From Cyanobium sp. NIES-981 (GTDB lineage Bacteria; Cyanobacteriota; Cyanobacteriia; PCC-6307; Cyanobiaceae), in the NCBI RefSeq assembly GCF_900088535.1, contig NZ_LT578417.1:2046001-2110000 (forward strand): a stretch of DNA of 64,000 nt. Direction: 5' to 3'. A program made the translations under genes and the position numbers. Below the pieces are notes generated by a model. That model did not search any database and was not told the DNA's origin. It was given only the letters and a program-made list of their open reading frames with translations. The stretch's first letter is position 1. The number at the start of each line of letters is the position of its first letter. Shown piece after piece: positions 45,039-55,698 of this stretch.

Positions 45039-46075
45039 ACCACCCGGTAGCGCTCCGGCTCCGCCAGCAGCGGGGAGAGCTCCGGCACCGCGGCAAGGGT
45101 TTCACCCGTGCGCAGCCGCAGCAGACGCGAGTGGAAGGCGCCCGGCTTCACCCCCTGACAGCGCCAGCGCAGCACCTGCCAGTCGAGCCCCAGCAGGCGG
45201 TAGAGCAGGGCCTGGAGCCGCAGGGCCAGGGTGACTTCCGACGGCCGGTCGCGGCGCCGCAGCGGGCGGCCCAGCAACGCCGCCTTCTCCCGCATGCGGC
45301 GGGGCAGACGCTCGCGCACCTGCTCGGGGGGCAGGGAAGCGAACAGCTTGATCAGGCGCTGGTGCTCGGGGGTCGCGGCGTTGTAGCGCCGACGGCTGCC
45401 GCGGTGGTTGTGCGTGACCACCCGGATTCCCGCCAGCTCGGGCGTGAAGGCGAAGCGCCCACCGCGCCGCCAGGCCCGCAGCAGCCAGTCCCGCAGGGGG
45501 GTGCGCCACAGCCGGCTGGAGTGGGTCCAGGCGCCCACCCGACGGGCGAAGGCGGTGCGCACCAGCCAGAAGCTGCTGGGGTCGTAGTAGAGATCCTCCC
45601 GGCGCAGCAGCATGCGCAGATCACGCAGGTCCGGCCCCAGCGTCACCCGCTTCATGAACACGGGCCGGATGCGCCCATCCGGTTCCTCGTGGCAGTTCAC
45701 CAGCTTCAGGGCCGGTGCCAGCAGCACATCGGCCCTGGTCTGCTCCAGATGCCGCAGGCCCTGCTCGAGGTGATCGGGCAGCAGCAGATCGTCGTGGTTG
45801 AGAAAGCACACCACCGGCGCCCGCACCAGGGCCAGGCCGAAGGAATTGGGACCGGACTGCTCCCCGAAGCGCTCGGTGAGGTTGTAGTAGCGCACCCGGG
45901 GATCGCCCAGCTGCTCGAGCATGGTGCCGGTGTCGGGGTCGCAGCAGTCGCCCACCACCACGGCCTCCCAGTCGCCACAGGTCTGCAGCTGCAGGGCCCG
46001 CAGGGTGCTGCGCAGGGCATCCACCCGCCTGTAGGTGGCGATCACGAGGCTGACGCGGGGCAGGGGCGAGGGCAT
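45035..46075 (-). CDS. Glycosyltransferase family 2
   Basis: A 346-residue GT-A fold glycosyltransferase. The N-terminal nucleotide-sugar site is VSLVIATYRRVDALRSTLRA with VVVGDCCDPDTG, and the DxD-like motif lies in VVCFLNHDDLLLPDHLEQGL. The C-terminal 120 residues are basic and less conserved; no membrane helix is visible. Donor and acceptor are unknown. Five base pairs separate it from the upstream NDP-hexose 2,3-dehydratase gene, suggesting a shared role in modifying a surface glycan or natural product. Annotators may call it a hypothetical glycosyl transferase. Confidence 0.88.
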   Translation of the reverse strand: MPSPLPRVSLVIATYRRVDALRSTLRALQLQTCGDWEAVVVGDCCDPDTGTMLEQLGDPRVRYYNLTERFGEQSGPNSFGLALVRAPVVCFLNHDDLLLPDHLEQGLRHLEQTRADVLLAPALKLVNCHEEPDGRIRPVFMKRVTLGPDLRDLRMLLRREDLYYDPSSFWLVRTAFARRVGAWTHSSRLWRTPLRDWLLRAWRRGGRFAFTPELAGIRVVTHNHRGSRRRYNAATPEHQRLIKLFASLPPEQVRERLPRRMREKAALLGRPLRRRDRPSEVTLALRLQALLYRLLGLDWQVLRWRCQGVKPGAFHSRLLRLRTGETLAAVPELSPLLAEPERYRVV

Positions 46076-46079
46076 CGGC

Positions 46080-47435
46080 TCAGAGGTAGGCGAGCAGCAT
46101 CGAGATCAGGCTGCGGGCCTCGTTGGAGAACACCCCCTGCCGTTTCACCAGCCGCGCGATCTGGGCCAGGGTCATCCAGCTGAGCGAGGGCGAGACCGGC
46201 AGCTCATCGGCAGGATCGAGCAGGGCGATGCTGTAGCGGGCCACGGAGCGGTAGAAGCGCCCGCCCTCGTCGGAGTGGAGATTGGAGAGCACGGGGGTGG
46301 CGCGGCGGTGGATCGCCTCAAGCAGCCGCTCCTCGGCATCGAGCTCCGGCACCGGCGAGGGAGCGCCGCCGGCATCCTGCAGGGCCGGTCCGTACTGGAA
46401 GCCCTCCCTGAAGCCGATCTCGGCGCGGCCGCGGAACAGCAGGTGCAGCACGCCGCCGAATTCGCGGGCCAGCAGCACGGCGGTGCCCTCCCGCTCCTGG
46501 GCCACGATCGGCTGATCCCAGCTGTGCACCTCGCGCTCACTGGAGCTCACCGCCACCTGGCGCACGTCGAAGCTGCCGGCCGGACCGAGCAGGCGGGGCT
46601 GGCGGCCCTCCAGCCAGTCCACCTGGTCGTCGAGGGGAACAGTGGCCACGGCGAACGGATGGGCGGCCCGCAGCTGCTCGAGGCGCTGGAGGATCTCGCC
46701 ATCACTGGCCTGCTCCGCCGCCGGGCCAGCGCCGTAGGAGCGCAGCAGAGCCTCCCCGAAACCGCCCTGGCCCCTGCAGCGGCTGAACGGGGCGTCGCCG
46801 CCGGCCAGGGCCGACCAGTCGGAGGAGGCGAGCACGGAGCGGGCGTCGGTGTTGATCTGGAAGTCGCTCACCAGCAGGGCGCACACCTCCCGCACCGGTG
46901 CCCAGCGGTACACCGCATCATCGAGATCCAGCTCCAGTGCGGCGGGCAGCTCCACCGTCATGTTGCGGTTGTATTTGCCGAGGAAGCGGGTGCCCTGCTC
47001 CGACTGCAGGCTGTCGGCCCGCACCGTGGCCGCCGGATCGCCGGTGAAGTACTGGAGGAAGGCGGTGGGCTTGCCGTGGTGCAACCGCTTGTAGTTGCTG
47101 CGGGTGGCCTGCACCGAGGGGGCGGCCTGGGACAGACCGATGTTGCCGGGCTCAGGCTTGGCCTGGATCAGCAGATGGGGCTCGCCGCCGCGGTGCTGCA
47201 GCAGGAAGCCGAGGATGCCCACTTCGGGCTGGTTGATCAGGGGCTGGCGCAGTGTGGGGCGGCCGCCGGCGGTGGCCTCGACCCCCACGATGCTGAAGAA
47301 GCCACCGGACTTGTGCTGCAGGGCTCCCTCCCGGTAGCGCCATTCACCGGAGTGCTGCCAGGGGATCTCCTGCACGGTCATGTCGCAGAGCCCGCGGCGG
47401 CCTTCCAGCCAGGACAACAGCGACTCGGAGGGCAT
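46080..47435 (-). CDS. NDP-hexose 2,3-dehydratase family protein
   Basis: A 451-residue protein matching the dTDP-4-keto-6-deoxyglucose 2,3-dehydratase family (TylCVI/OleV/EryBVI type), which removes the C2 hydroxyl on the way to 2,6-dideoxysugars. The family's two-fold internal repeat is visible: FLLQHRGGEPHLLIQAKPEP with GNIGLSQAAPSVQATRSNYK in the first half, and a parallel VLLAREFGGVLHLLFRGRAE with IGFREGFQYGPALQ in the second. Genes for the other dideoxysugar steps are absent from the window. Adjacent to a GT2 glycosyltransferase. The specific substrate is inferred from the family only. Confidence 0.88.
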   Translation of the reverse strand: MPSESLLSWLEGRRGLCDMTVQEIPWQHSGEWRYREGALQHKSGGFFSIVGVEATAGGRPTLRQPLINQPEVGILGFLLQHRGGEPHLLIQAKPEPGNIGLSQAAPSVQATRSNYKRLHHGKPTAFLQYFTGDPAATVRADSLQSEQGTRFLGKYNRNMTVELPAALELDLDDAVYRWAPVREVCALLVSDFQINTDARSVLASSDWSALAGGDAPFSRCRGQGGFGEALLRSYGAGPAAEQASDGEILQRLEQLRAAHPFAVATVPLDDQVDWLEGRQPRLLGPAGSFDVRQVAVSSSEREVHSWDQPIVAQEREGTAVLLAREFGGVLHLLFRGRAEIGFREGFQYGPALQDAGGAPSPVPELDAEERLLEAIHRRATPVLSNLHSDEGGRFYRSVARYSIALLDPADELPVSPSLSWMTLAQIARLVKRQGVFSNEARSLISMLLAYL

Positions 47436-47521
47436 GGGCGGGAATCAGGGATGCAGCGCCCCGGGGCACTCAGCGAACGAAACTAACCCTGGAGAGCCCG
47501 CGCCCCCCCGGAGCGGCCGGC

Positions 47522-48565
47522 TCAGCTGGCCACGTAGGCCTCCACCGCGCTGCTGAGGCGCCGCAGGCCCGCCAGACCATCGCGCTCGAGGTTGCGCACC
47601 CGGTCGCGGCTGATCCCGAGGATGCGGCCGATGCCGGTGAGGCTCATGGGCTCGGCCATCTCGGCCGACTCGGGGTCGATGCCGTAGCGCATCTTCAGCA
47701 CCCGCCCCTGCAGCTCCGGCAGCTGCTCCAGCAGCGCCCGCAGATCACCCTTCAGGCACTCCCCGTCCACACGCTCCTCCGGCAGCTCCCCATCCCCCGC
47801 CAGCAGGTCCAGCAGCTCCGTGTCCTCCCCATCCCCCACCTTCGTCTCCAGGCTCACCGGCTGACGCGCACGGCACAGCAAATCCTTCACCTCCTCCTCC
47901 GGCAGCTCCACGAACCCCGCCAGCTCCGTCACCGTGGGGGTGCGCCCCAGCTCCTGGCTCAGCTCCCGCTGACCCTTCTTCAGCTTGTTCAGCGTCTCGG
48001 TGATGTGGATCGGCAGCCGGATCGTGCGGCTCTTCTCCGCGATCGCCCGCGTGATCCCCTGGCGGATCCACCAGTACGCATACGTACTGAACTTGTAGCC
48101 CCGCGTCGGGTCGAACTTCTCCACGCCCCGCACCAGCCCGATCGTTCCCTCCTGGATCAGATCCAGCAGCTCCATGTTCCGCTTGGTGTACTTCTTCGCC
48201 ACGCTCACCACCAGCCGCAGGTTCGCCGCCACCATCCGCTCCTTCGCCCGCCGGCCCGCCTGCAGCCGCTTCTTCAGCACCGCCGGGCTCAACCCCGCCG
48301 CCTTCGCCAGCTCCGCCGCGCTCGGCGCCGTGCCGCCCGCACGCATCGTCAGCTCCTGCTCCACCTCCTCCAGCGCCATCAGCTCCTGCACCTGCCGGCC
48401 CAGCGTGATCTCCTGCTCATGGGTCAGCAGCGGCACACGGCCGATGTCCCGCAGGTAGCTGCGCACCAGATCGCCGTCCACGGCGGGCATGGAGCGGGCC
48501 GGGGCGGCGGCTGATGCGGCCGCGGAGGCAGCGGCGGCAGGGGCGGGGGCGAGAGCGAGTGTCAT
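47522..48565 (-). CDS. Group 2 sigma-70 family RNA polymerase sigma factor
   Basis: A 347-residue primary-like sigma factor. Region 1.2/2.1 shows [20 protein letters not shown], region 2 [19 protein letters not shown] with [20 protein letters not shown], region 3 [20 protein letters not shown] and region 4.2 [20 protein letters not shown]. The N-terminus is a short Ala-rich stretch rather than the long region 1.1 of the principal sigma. This is typical of the several group-2 sigmas of cyanobacteria used for stress, nutrient or circadian outputs. Which one (SigB-E type) cannot be settled from the sequence alone. Confidence 0.94.
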   Translation of the reverse strand: MTLALAPAPAAAASAAASAAAPARSMPAVDGDLVRSYLRDIGRVPLLTHEQEITLGRQVQELMALEEVEQELTMRAGGTAPSAAELAKAAGLSPAVLKKRLQAGRRAKERMVAANLRLVVSVAKKYTKRNMELLDLIQEGTIGLVRGVEKFDPTRGYKFSTYAYWWIRQGITRAIAEKSRTIRLPIHITETLNKLKKGQRELSQELGRTPTVTELAGFVELPEEEVKDLLCRARQPVSLETKVGDGEDTELLDLLAGDGELPEERVDGECLKGDLRALLEQLPELQGRVLKMRYGIDPESAEMAEPMSLTGIGRILGISRDRVRNLERDGLAGLRRLSSAVEAYVAS

Positions 48566-48624
48566 GGTTCAGGCCCTTGAAGTTCCGTTAAGCCTAACCT
48601 GAAGAAGTGTGAACGCTCTCTCAT

Positions 48625-50055
48625 CTAGCCGATCCGGCCCATGAGCCAGCTGGCGGTGGTGAGGTAGATGAACACGCCGGCCACGTCGGTGGCGGTGGTG
48701 ATGAAGGGGGCCGACATCAGGGCCGGATCCAGCTTCAGCCGGTCGAACAGCAGCGGCAGGGCCGCCCCCGCCGTGGCCGCCAGGGTGGTGATCGCCAGCA
48801 GGCTGATGCCCACCGACAGGCCCACCAGCGGCCCCTCCCCCCGCCACCAGGCCCAGGGCACCACCACCACCAGCATCAGCAGCCCCAGCAGGGCACCGGC
48901 CACCGCCTCCCGCGCGATCGTGCGCACGGGCCCCAGCGACTGGATGCGCTGGGTGCTGAGACCCCGGATCACCACCGTGGAGCTCTGGGCGCCCACGTTG
49001 CCGCCGGTGCCGATCAGCAGCGGGATGAAGGCGGCCAGCACCACCACCTGGCTGAGCACCTGACCCTTGAGCGCGATCACCTCGGAGGTGAAGCCGTTGG
49101 CCACCACCAGCACCGAGAGCCACACCACCCGGCGGCGGGCCACGGTGAACAGGTTGCTCTGGAAGTAGTCGTCCTCGTCGCCGGCCTGCACGGCGCCGGC
49201 GGCGTAGAGGTCGCGGGTAGCCTCCTGCTCGATCACGTCGATCACGTCGTCCACCGTGACGATCCCCACCAGCCGCTCCTCCCGGTCCACCACCGGCACG
49301 GCCAGGAAGTCGTAGCGCTGGATCGCCCGGGCCACCTCCTCCTGGTCGGTCTCGGTGGACACGCTCACCACCTCGCGGGTCATCACATCGCCGATGCGGT
49401 CCTTGGGGTCGGCCACCACCAGATCCCGCAGCGAGAGAATGCCGGTGAGGTGGCGGGAGCCGTCGGTGACGTAGAGGGAGTAGACGGTTTCGGTGTCGCG
49501 GGCCCGCCGGCGCACCAGCTCCAGGGCCTGGGCGGCGCTGTGGAACTCCTTGAGATCGATGAACTCGGTGGTCATCAGCCGGCCGGCCGTTTCGGGCTCG
49601 TAGCCGAGCAGCTGGGCCGTGACCCGCCGCTCCGCCGGGCTCAGCTCGGCCAGCAGGCGGCGCACCACCTTGGCAGGCAGCTCGTCGAACAGCCGCACCC
49701 GGTCGTCGGGGGACATCCGCTCCACCAGCTCCAGCACCTCGCCCGAGCGGAGCCGGTCCAGCAGGCTCTGCTGCACGGGGCCGTCGAGGTACTCGTACAC
49801 CTCGATCGCCTCGTCCTTGGGCAGCAGGCGGAAGGCCAGGGCCTGGAGGGTGCGGGGCAGGGTGCCGATCGCCTCGGCGATGTCCACCTCCTGCACCGGC
49901 TGGAGCAGCAGCTTGGCGCCGTCGTAGTTGCCGGCCTCCAGCAGGGTGGCGAGCTGGCGCGACACCACCTCGGCCAGACCCACCCGCACGCCCGGGGCCG
50001 GCGCGGCGGCGGTGGCGCCGGCAGCGTCGTGGTTCGGGCCCTTCGCCTCACTCAT
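48625..50055 (-). CDS. mgtE: Magnesium transporter MgtE
   Basis: A 476-residue Mg2+ channel. The cytoplasmic N domain (superhelical, with PDDRVRLFDELPAKVVRRLL) precedes a pair of CBS domains (AIQRYDFLAVPVVDREERLV and VTVDDVIDVIEQE). Five membrane helices follow; the pore signature is GTGGNVGAQSSTVVIRGL. Mg2+ bound at the N and CBS domains closes the pore in known homologues. Length is normal. ATG 50055 starts in an Ala-rich leader. Confidence 0.95.
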   Translation of the reverse strand: MSEAKGPNHDAAGATAAAPAPGVRVGLAEVVSRQLATLLEAGNYDGAKLLLQPVQEVDIAEAIGTLPRTLQALAFRLLPKDEAIEVYEYLDGPVQQSLLDRLRSGEVLELVERMSPDDRVRLFDELPAKVVRRLLAELSPAERRVTAQLLGYEPETAGRLMTTEFIDLKEFHSAAQALELVRRRARDTETVYSLYVTDGSRHLTGILSLRDLVVADPKDRIGDVMTREVVSVSTETDQEEVARAIQRYDFLAVPVVDREERLVGIVTVDDVIDVIEQEATRDLYAAGAVQAGDEDDYFQSNLFTVARRRVVWLSVLVVANGFTSEVIALKGQVLSQVVVLAAFIPLLIGTGGNVGAQSSTVVIRGLSTQRIQSLGPVRTIAREAVAGALLGLLMLVVVVPWAWWRGEGPLVGLSVGISLLAITTLAATAGAALPLLFDRLKLDPALMSAPFITTATDVAGVFIYLTTASWLMGRIG

Positions 50056-50141
50056 CGGCTCGCCGCGCCCGCCACCGGAGTTTATGGGCCGGAGCCCGGG
50101 GGGCAGCCGCTAGCGTCCGCCCTCCGGAACTTCAACACTCC

Positions 50142-50612
50142 ATGACCGTGAACGTGAGCGATGTGGTGGTGCGCGATGCCGCAGGCGGCGAGCGCCGGCT
50201 GGGCGAGTGGAACGGCCAGGTGCTGCTGATCGTGAACGTGGCCAGCCGCTGCGGCTTCACCCGCCAGTACGCCGGCCTGCAGAAGCTGCAGGACACCTAC
50301 GGGCCGAAGGGCCTGGCGGTGCTCGGCTTCCCCTGCAACGACTTCGGCGCCCAGGAACCGGGCACCCTGCCGGAGATCCAGCAGTTCTGCTCCACCACCT
50401 ACGGCGCCGACTTCACCCTGTTCGACAAGGTGGCAATGGCCGAGGCGCCTTACACCACCCTCACCCAGGCGGAGCCGGCCGGGCCGGTGGCCTGGAACTT
50501 CGAGAAGTTCCTGGTGGGCAAGGACGGCACGGTGGTGGCCCGCTTCAAGAGCGGCGTGGAGCCCGAATCGGCCGAACTCACCGCGGCGATCGAGGCGGCC
50601 CTGGCGGCCTGA
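50142..50612 (+). CDS. Glutathione peroxidase (cysteine type)
   Basis: A 156-residue peroxidase of the GPx family with cysteine at the active site (IVNVASRCGFTRQYAGLQKL). The other tetrad residues are present: Gln in FPCNDFGAQEPG and Trp-Asn in VAWNFEKFLVGKDG. Bacterial GPx enzymes often use thioredoxin or NADPH-linked systems to reduce lipid or hydrogen peroxides, so the reductant is open. Divergent from mgtE by about 86 bp. Confidence 0.94.
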   Translation: MTVNVSDVVVRDAAGGERRLGEWNGQVLLIVNVASRCGFTRQYAGLQKLQDTYGPKGLAVLGFPCNDFGAQEPGTLPEIQQFCSTTYGADFTLFDKVAMAEAPYTTLTQAEPAGPVAWNFEKFLVGKDGTVVARFKSGVEPESAELTAAIEAALAA

Positions 50613-50638
50613 CCTCCCCCTGCGCTCCGCCCCTCCAG

Positions 50639-50968
50639 TCAGCCGGCCAGCCAGCCACGGCGGCTGCCGGCTGCCCCCGCCAGCTGCACCTGCAGCCAGC
50701 GCTCACCGCCGGGTTGCACCCAGGTCCGCAACACCCGCAGGGGCTCTCCGGCCGGGGCCTCTCTGATCACCGGAGCCTGGTGCTCGGGCGCACAGCGCAG
50801 CACCTGGGGCACCGGGCTGAGCAGCGGTTCGCGGCTGCTCTGGCGCCGGCGCAGTTCCGGTGCGCGCCACTCGGCACCGCCGGCGGGCAGGGCGGCCGGC
50901 GCCACCAGGGCGAAGCCCAGCAGGGCGATCCAGCGCCAGGTCGCGAGCAGGGGTGCGGAAGAACCCAT
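50639..50968 (-). CDS. Hypothetical secreted protein downstream of gyrB
   Basis: A 109-residue protein beginning one base after the gyrB stop codon (ATG 50968). The N-terminus LLATWRWIALLGFALVAPAA followed by ALPAGGA looks like a signal peptide. The mature part is short and basic, with PLRVLRTWVQPGGERWLQVQ and a terminal SRRGWLAG, a pattern reminiscent of small bacterial SH3-like domains. A longer ORF extending back into gyrB was rejected. Likely co-transcribed with gyrB; function unknown. Confidence 0.6.
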   Translation of the reverse strand: MGSSAPLLATWRWIALLGFALVAPAALPAGGAEWRAPELRRRQSSREPLLSPVPQVLRCAPEHQAPVIREAPAGEPLRVLRTWVQPGGERWLQVQLAGAAGSRRGWLAG

Positions 50969-50969
50969 C

Positions 50970-53021
<2,052 letters not shown>

Positions 53022-53078
53022 CTACCACCGGGCTCCAGGGTGTCCGGCGGGGCGGCGGCCAGCTGGCAGGGTGGGGGC

Positions 53079-54011
53079 ATGGCCTCCTCCCAGACTCCCC
53101 GTCCGCCCCTGGTGATCGTGCTGCTCGGGCCCACGGCCAGCGGCAAGACGGAGCTGGCGATCGCCCTGGCCCAGGCCCTCGATCTGGCGGTGCTGAACGT
53201 GGACTCCCGCCAGCTGTACCGCGGCATGGATGTGGGCACCGCCAAGCCGAGCCCCGCCGAACAGGCCCAGGCACGCCATGAACTGCTCGACCTGCGCGAT
53301 CCCGACCAGCCCATCAACCTGGAGGAGTTCCGGGCCCTGGCGGCAGCCCAGGTGGAGGCCGAGCTGGGGCGGCCCCGCCAGGGCAGCCCGATGGCCCTGC
53401 TGGCCGGGGGCAGCGGCCTCTATCTGAAGGCCCTCACCCAGGGGCTGCGGCCGCCGGCGGTGCCGCCCCAGCCGGCGTTGCGCCGGCAGCTGAGCGCCCT
53501 GGGGCAGCCCACCTGCCACCAGTTGCTGCAGGCCGCCGATCCCATCGCCGCCGGGCGGATCGCCGCCGCCGACGCGGTGCGCACCCAACGGGCCCTGGAG
53601 GTGATCTATGCCACGGGATGCCCCCTCTCCAGCCAGCAGGGCTCTGCCCCGCCGCCCTGGCAGGTGCTGGAGCTGGGGCTGGACCCGCCGGACCTGCGGA
53701 GCCGCATCCGCCGGCGCACCGAGGCCCTCTATGCCGCGGGCCTGGTGGAGGAAACGGCAGGGCTGCGGCAGCGTTACGGCGCCGACCTGGCCCTGCTCGC
53801 CACGATCGGCTACGGCGAAGCCCTGCAGGTGCTGGCAGGCACCCTGGAGGAGCCCGCCGCCATCGCGCTCACCACCCAGCGCACGCGCCAGTTCGCCAAA
53901 CGCCAGCGCACCTGGTTCCGCCGCCAGCACCAGCCGGTGTGGCTGGAGGGCAGCACCACGCCACAACGCCTGGAGCAGGCCTTGCAGGAGATCGAGCAAG
54001 CTCTAGGGTGA
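53079..54011 (+). CDS. miaA: tRNA dimethylallyltransferase MiaA
   Basis: A 310-residue enzyme adding a dimethylallyl group to A37 of tRNAs reading UNN codons. The P-loop is [20 protein letters not shown], followed by [20 protein letters not shown] and [31 protein letters not shown] near the C-terminus is the family tRNA-binding stretch. ATG 53079 was selected; a longer ORF upstream overlaps gyrB antisense and is not family-like. It lies divergent from gyrB and upstream of infC. Confidence 0.95.
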   Translation: MASSQTPRPPLVIVLLGPTASGKTELAIALAQALDLAVLNVDSRQLYRGMDVGTAKPSPAEQAQARHELLDLRDPDQPINLEEFRALAAAQVEAELGRPRQGSPMALLAGGSGLYLKALTQGLRPPAVPPQPALRRQLSALGQPTCHQLLQAADPIAAGRIAAADAVRTQRALEVIYATGCPLSSQQGSAPPPWQVLELGLDPPDLRSRIRRRTEALYAAGLVEETAGLRQRYGADLALLATIGYGEALQVLAGTLEEPAAIALTTQRTRQFAKRQRTWFRRQHQPVWLEGSTTPQRLEQALQEIEQALG

Positions 54012-54080
54012 AGGGTGAGCCTTGGGCTGCGCCGCGCCAACCGCCCCGCACCCCCTGCATCCCTCCGGACCCTCAACCCC

Positions 54081-54118
54081 CGCGAACCTCACCCCACTCC
54101 GCGAACCTCACCCCACTG
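54081..54118 (+). repeat. Two tandem 19-bp repeats immediately upstream of infC
   Basis: CGCGAACCTCACCCCACT occurs at 54081-54098 and again at 54100-54117, giving two adjacent 19-bp units that differ only in the last base. The second unit ends one base before the proposed infC ATG at 54120. The unit is pyrimidine-rich and lacks a Shine-Dalgarno sequence. Confidence 0.85.
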
Positions 54119-54119
54119 A

Positions 54120-54791
54120 ATGCCCCGTCCCCGTTTTGACCGTCGTGCTCCCGTTCGGGAGCTGCCCAACATCAATGAGCGGATCAACTATCCCCAGTTG
54201 CGGGTGGTCGACGCCGACGGCAGTCAACTTGGAGTGATCACCCGCGAGGCGGCCCTGGAGGTGGCGCGGGAGCGGGAGCTCGACCTGGTGCTGGTGAGCG
54301 AGAAAGCGGATCCGCCGGTGTGCCGGATCATGGACTACGGCAAATACAAGTTCGAGCAGGAGAAAAAGGCCAAGGAAGCCAAGAAGAAGTCGCACCAGAC
54401 CGAGGTCAAAGAGGTCAAGATGCGCTACAAGATCGACCAGCACGACTACGACGTGCGGATCGGCCAGGCTTCCCGCTTCCTCAAGGCCGGTGACAAGGTG
54501 AAGTGCACGGTGATCTTCCGCGGCCGGGAGATCCAGCACACCGCCCTGGCTGAAGTGCTGCTGATGCGCATGGCGAAGGACCTGGAGACCGCCGCCGAGA
54601 TCCAGCAGCCTCCCAAGCGGGAGGGCCGCAACATGATCATGTTCCTGAGCCCGCGCAAGGCCACGGCCGCCAAGGCCGGTGGGGGGGGCAAGCCGTCCCC
54701 GGCCCGGCCCACGCCGGTGAAAACCGTGGTGCGCACGGCCGGAACCGCCGCCACCGAGGCCAGCCCGGCGGAGCCGAAGCCGGCCGGCTGA
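54120..54791 (+). CDS. infC: Translation initiation factor IF-3
   Basis: A 223-residue IF-3 that prevents premature subunit joining and checks the start codon. The N-domain has [20 protein letters not shown] and [20 protein letters not shown]. The linker [20 protein letters not shown] precedes the C-domain ([32 protein letters not shown]). A 45-residue Ala/Pro/Lys-rich tail after [14 protein letters not shown] exceeds most bacterial IF-3 (about 175-180) and is typical of some cyanobacteria. The start is a plain ATG, preceded by a tandem repeat rather than a ribosome-binding site. Confidence 0.96.
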   Translation: MPRPRFDRRAPVRELPNINERINYPQLRVVDADGSQLGVITREAALEVARERELDLVLVSEKADPPVCRIMDYGKYKFEQEKKAKEAKKKSHQTEVKEVKMRYKIDQHDYDVRIGQASRFLKAGDKVKCTVIFRGREIQHTALAEVLLMRMAKDLETAAEIQQPPKREGRNMIMFLSPRKATAAKAGGGGKPSPARPTPVKTVVRTAGTAATEASPAEPKPAG

Positions 54792-54802
54792 TCCGGGTCG
54801 CC

Positions 54803-55573
54803 TCAACCCAGGCGGTCGGCGAACAGCTCCAGCATCAGCCGCCAACCCTCGGCCGCGGCCTGGGGCACGTAGTCGCCGCGGTGCTCACACATGTAGCCGT
54901 GGCCGGCCCCCGGTGCCACCACGAGGCGCCGCAGCCGCTGGGGATGCCGGCGCCGATCGGCCTCGAGGGCCGCGGCGATCGCCTGCTGCTCCGGGGGGGG
55001 CATGAGGGGGTCCTCGGCGCCGCAGAAACAGAGCAGATCGCCGCGGACTCGCGGCACCACCTCCAGGCTGGGCGGGCCGCCCCCCGGACGGAACACCGAC
55101 ACCCGGGCACCGTAGAAATCGCAGGTGGCGGCCACGCCGTCGAGGCTGGCGACCAGCAGGGCGAGATGGCCGCCGAAGCAGAAGCCCACACAGCCCACCG
55201 GCCGCTGCTCCAGGCCGGGCTGGGCCTGGAGCCAGGCGATGGCGCGGCCGGCGTCGGCGAGGCAGTCCACCGCCGTCACCTGGTCCCGGTGCTGACGGCC
55301 GGCCGCCAGGCCGGCCGCGTCGTAGCTCACGTCCAGCTCGGGGGCCGTGCGGGCAAAGATCGGCAGGGCGAGGGCGGCGTAGCCGGCTGCGGCGAGCCGA
55401 TCCGCCACCGAGCGCACCCAGCTGTTGAGGCCGAACACCTCCGGCAACACCAGCACGGCTGCCCGCGGAGCCTGGCCGGCCGGCCGCGCCCACCAGCAGC
55501 GCAGGGTCACCATGCCCTCGGCGGGCAGCTCCTGCCAACCGGAGAGCACGGGCAGGGGAGCGGCGGCGGCCAT
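54803..55573 (-). CDS. Dienelactone hydrolase family protein
   Basis: A 256-residue alpha/beta hydrolase. The nucleophile elbow is VGCVGFCFGGHLALLVASLD, with cysteine as nucleophile as in dienelactone hydrolases. The acid is in LLCFCGAEDPLMPP, and the histidine in APGAGHGYMCEHRGDYV. True dienelactone substrates are unlikely in a phototroph, so the natural ester or lactone is unknown. Convergent with infC by 11 bp; divergent from plmA with 125 bp between starts. Confidence 0.92.
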   Translation of the reverse strand: MAAAAPLPVLSGWQELPAEGMVTLRCWWARPAGQAPRAAVLVLPEVFGLNSWVRSVADRLAAAGYAALALPIFARTAPELDVSYDAAGLAAGRQHRDQVTAVDCLADAGRAIAWLQAQPGLEQRPVGCVGFCFGGHLALLVASLDGVAATCDFYGARVSVFRPGGGPPSLEVVPRVRGDLLCFCGAEDPLMPPPEQQAIAAALEADRRRHPQRLRRLVVAPGAGHGYMCEHRGDYVPQAAAEGWRLMLELFADRLG

Positions 55574-55698
55574 GGCAGGCAGGGATCGCTGCCGGGATTC
55601 TGGCCGCCAACCGGCACACTGCCGTATGCCAACGGGGGGATTGTCCGCCGGGCCTGGGCTCCGTATGGTGAGCCCCTGCTCCCCAGGCCCACTCCGGC

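Noticed and set aside
53071-53079. Longer miaA from the upstream open frame beginning near 52491
   Set aside because: The extension is antisense to gyrB and has no MiaA similarity. ATG 53079 directly precedes the P-loop region.
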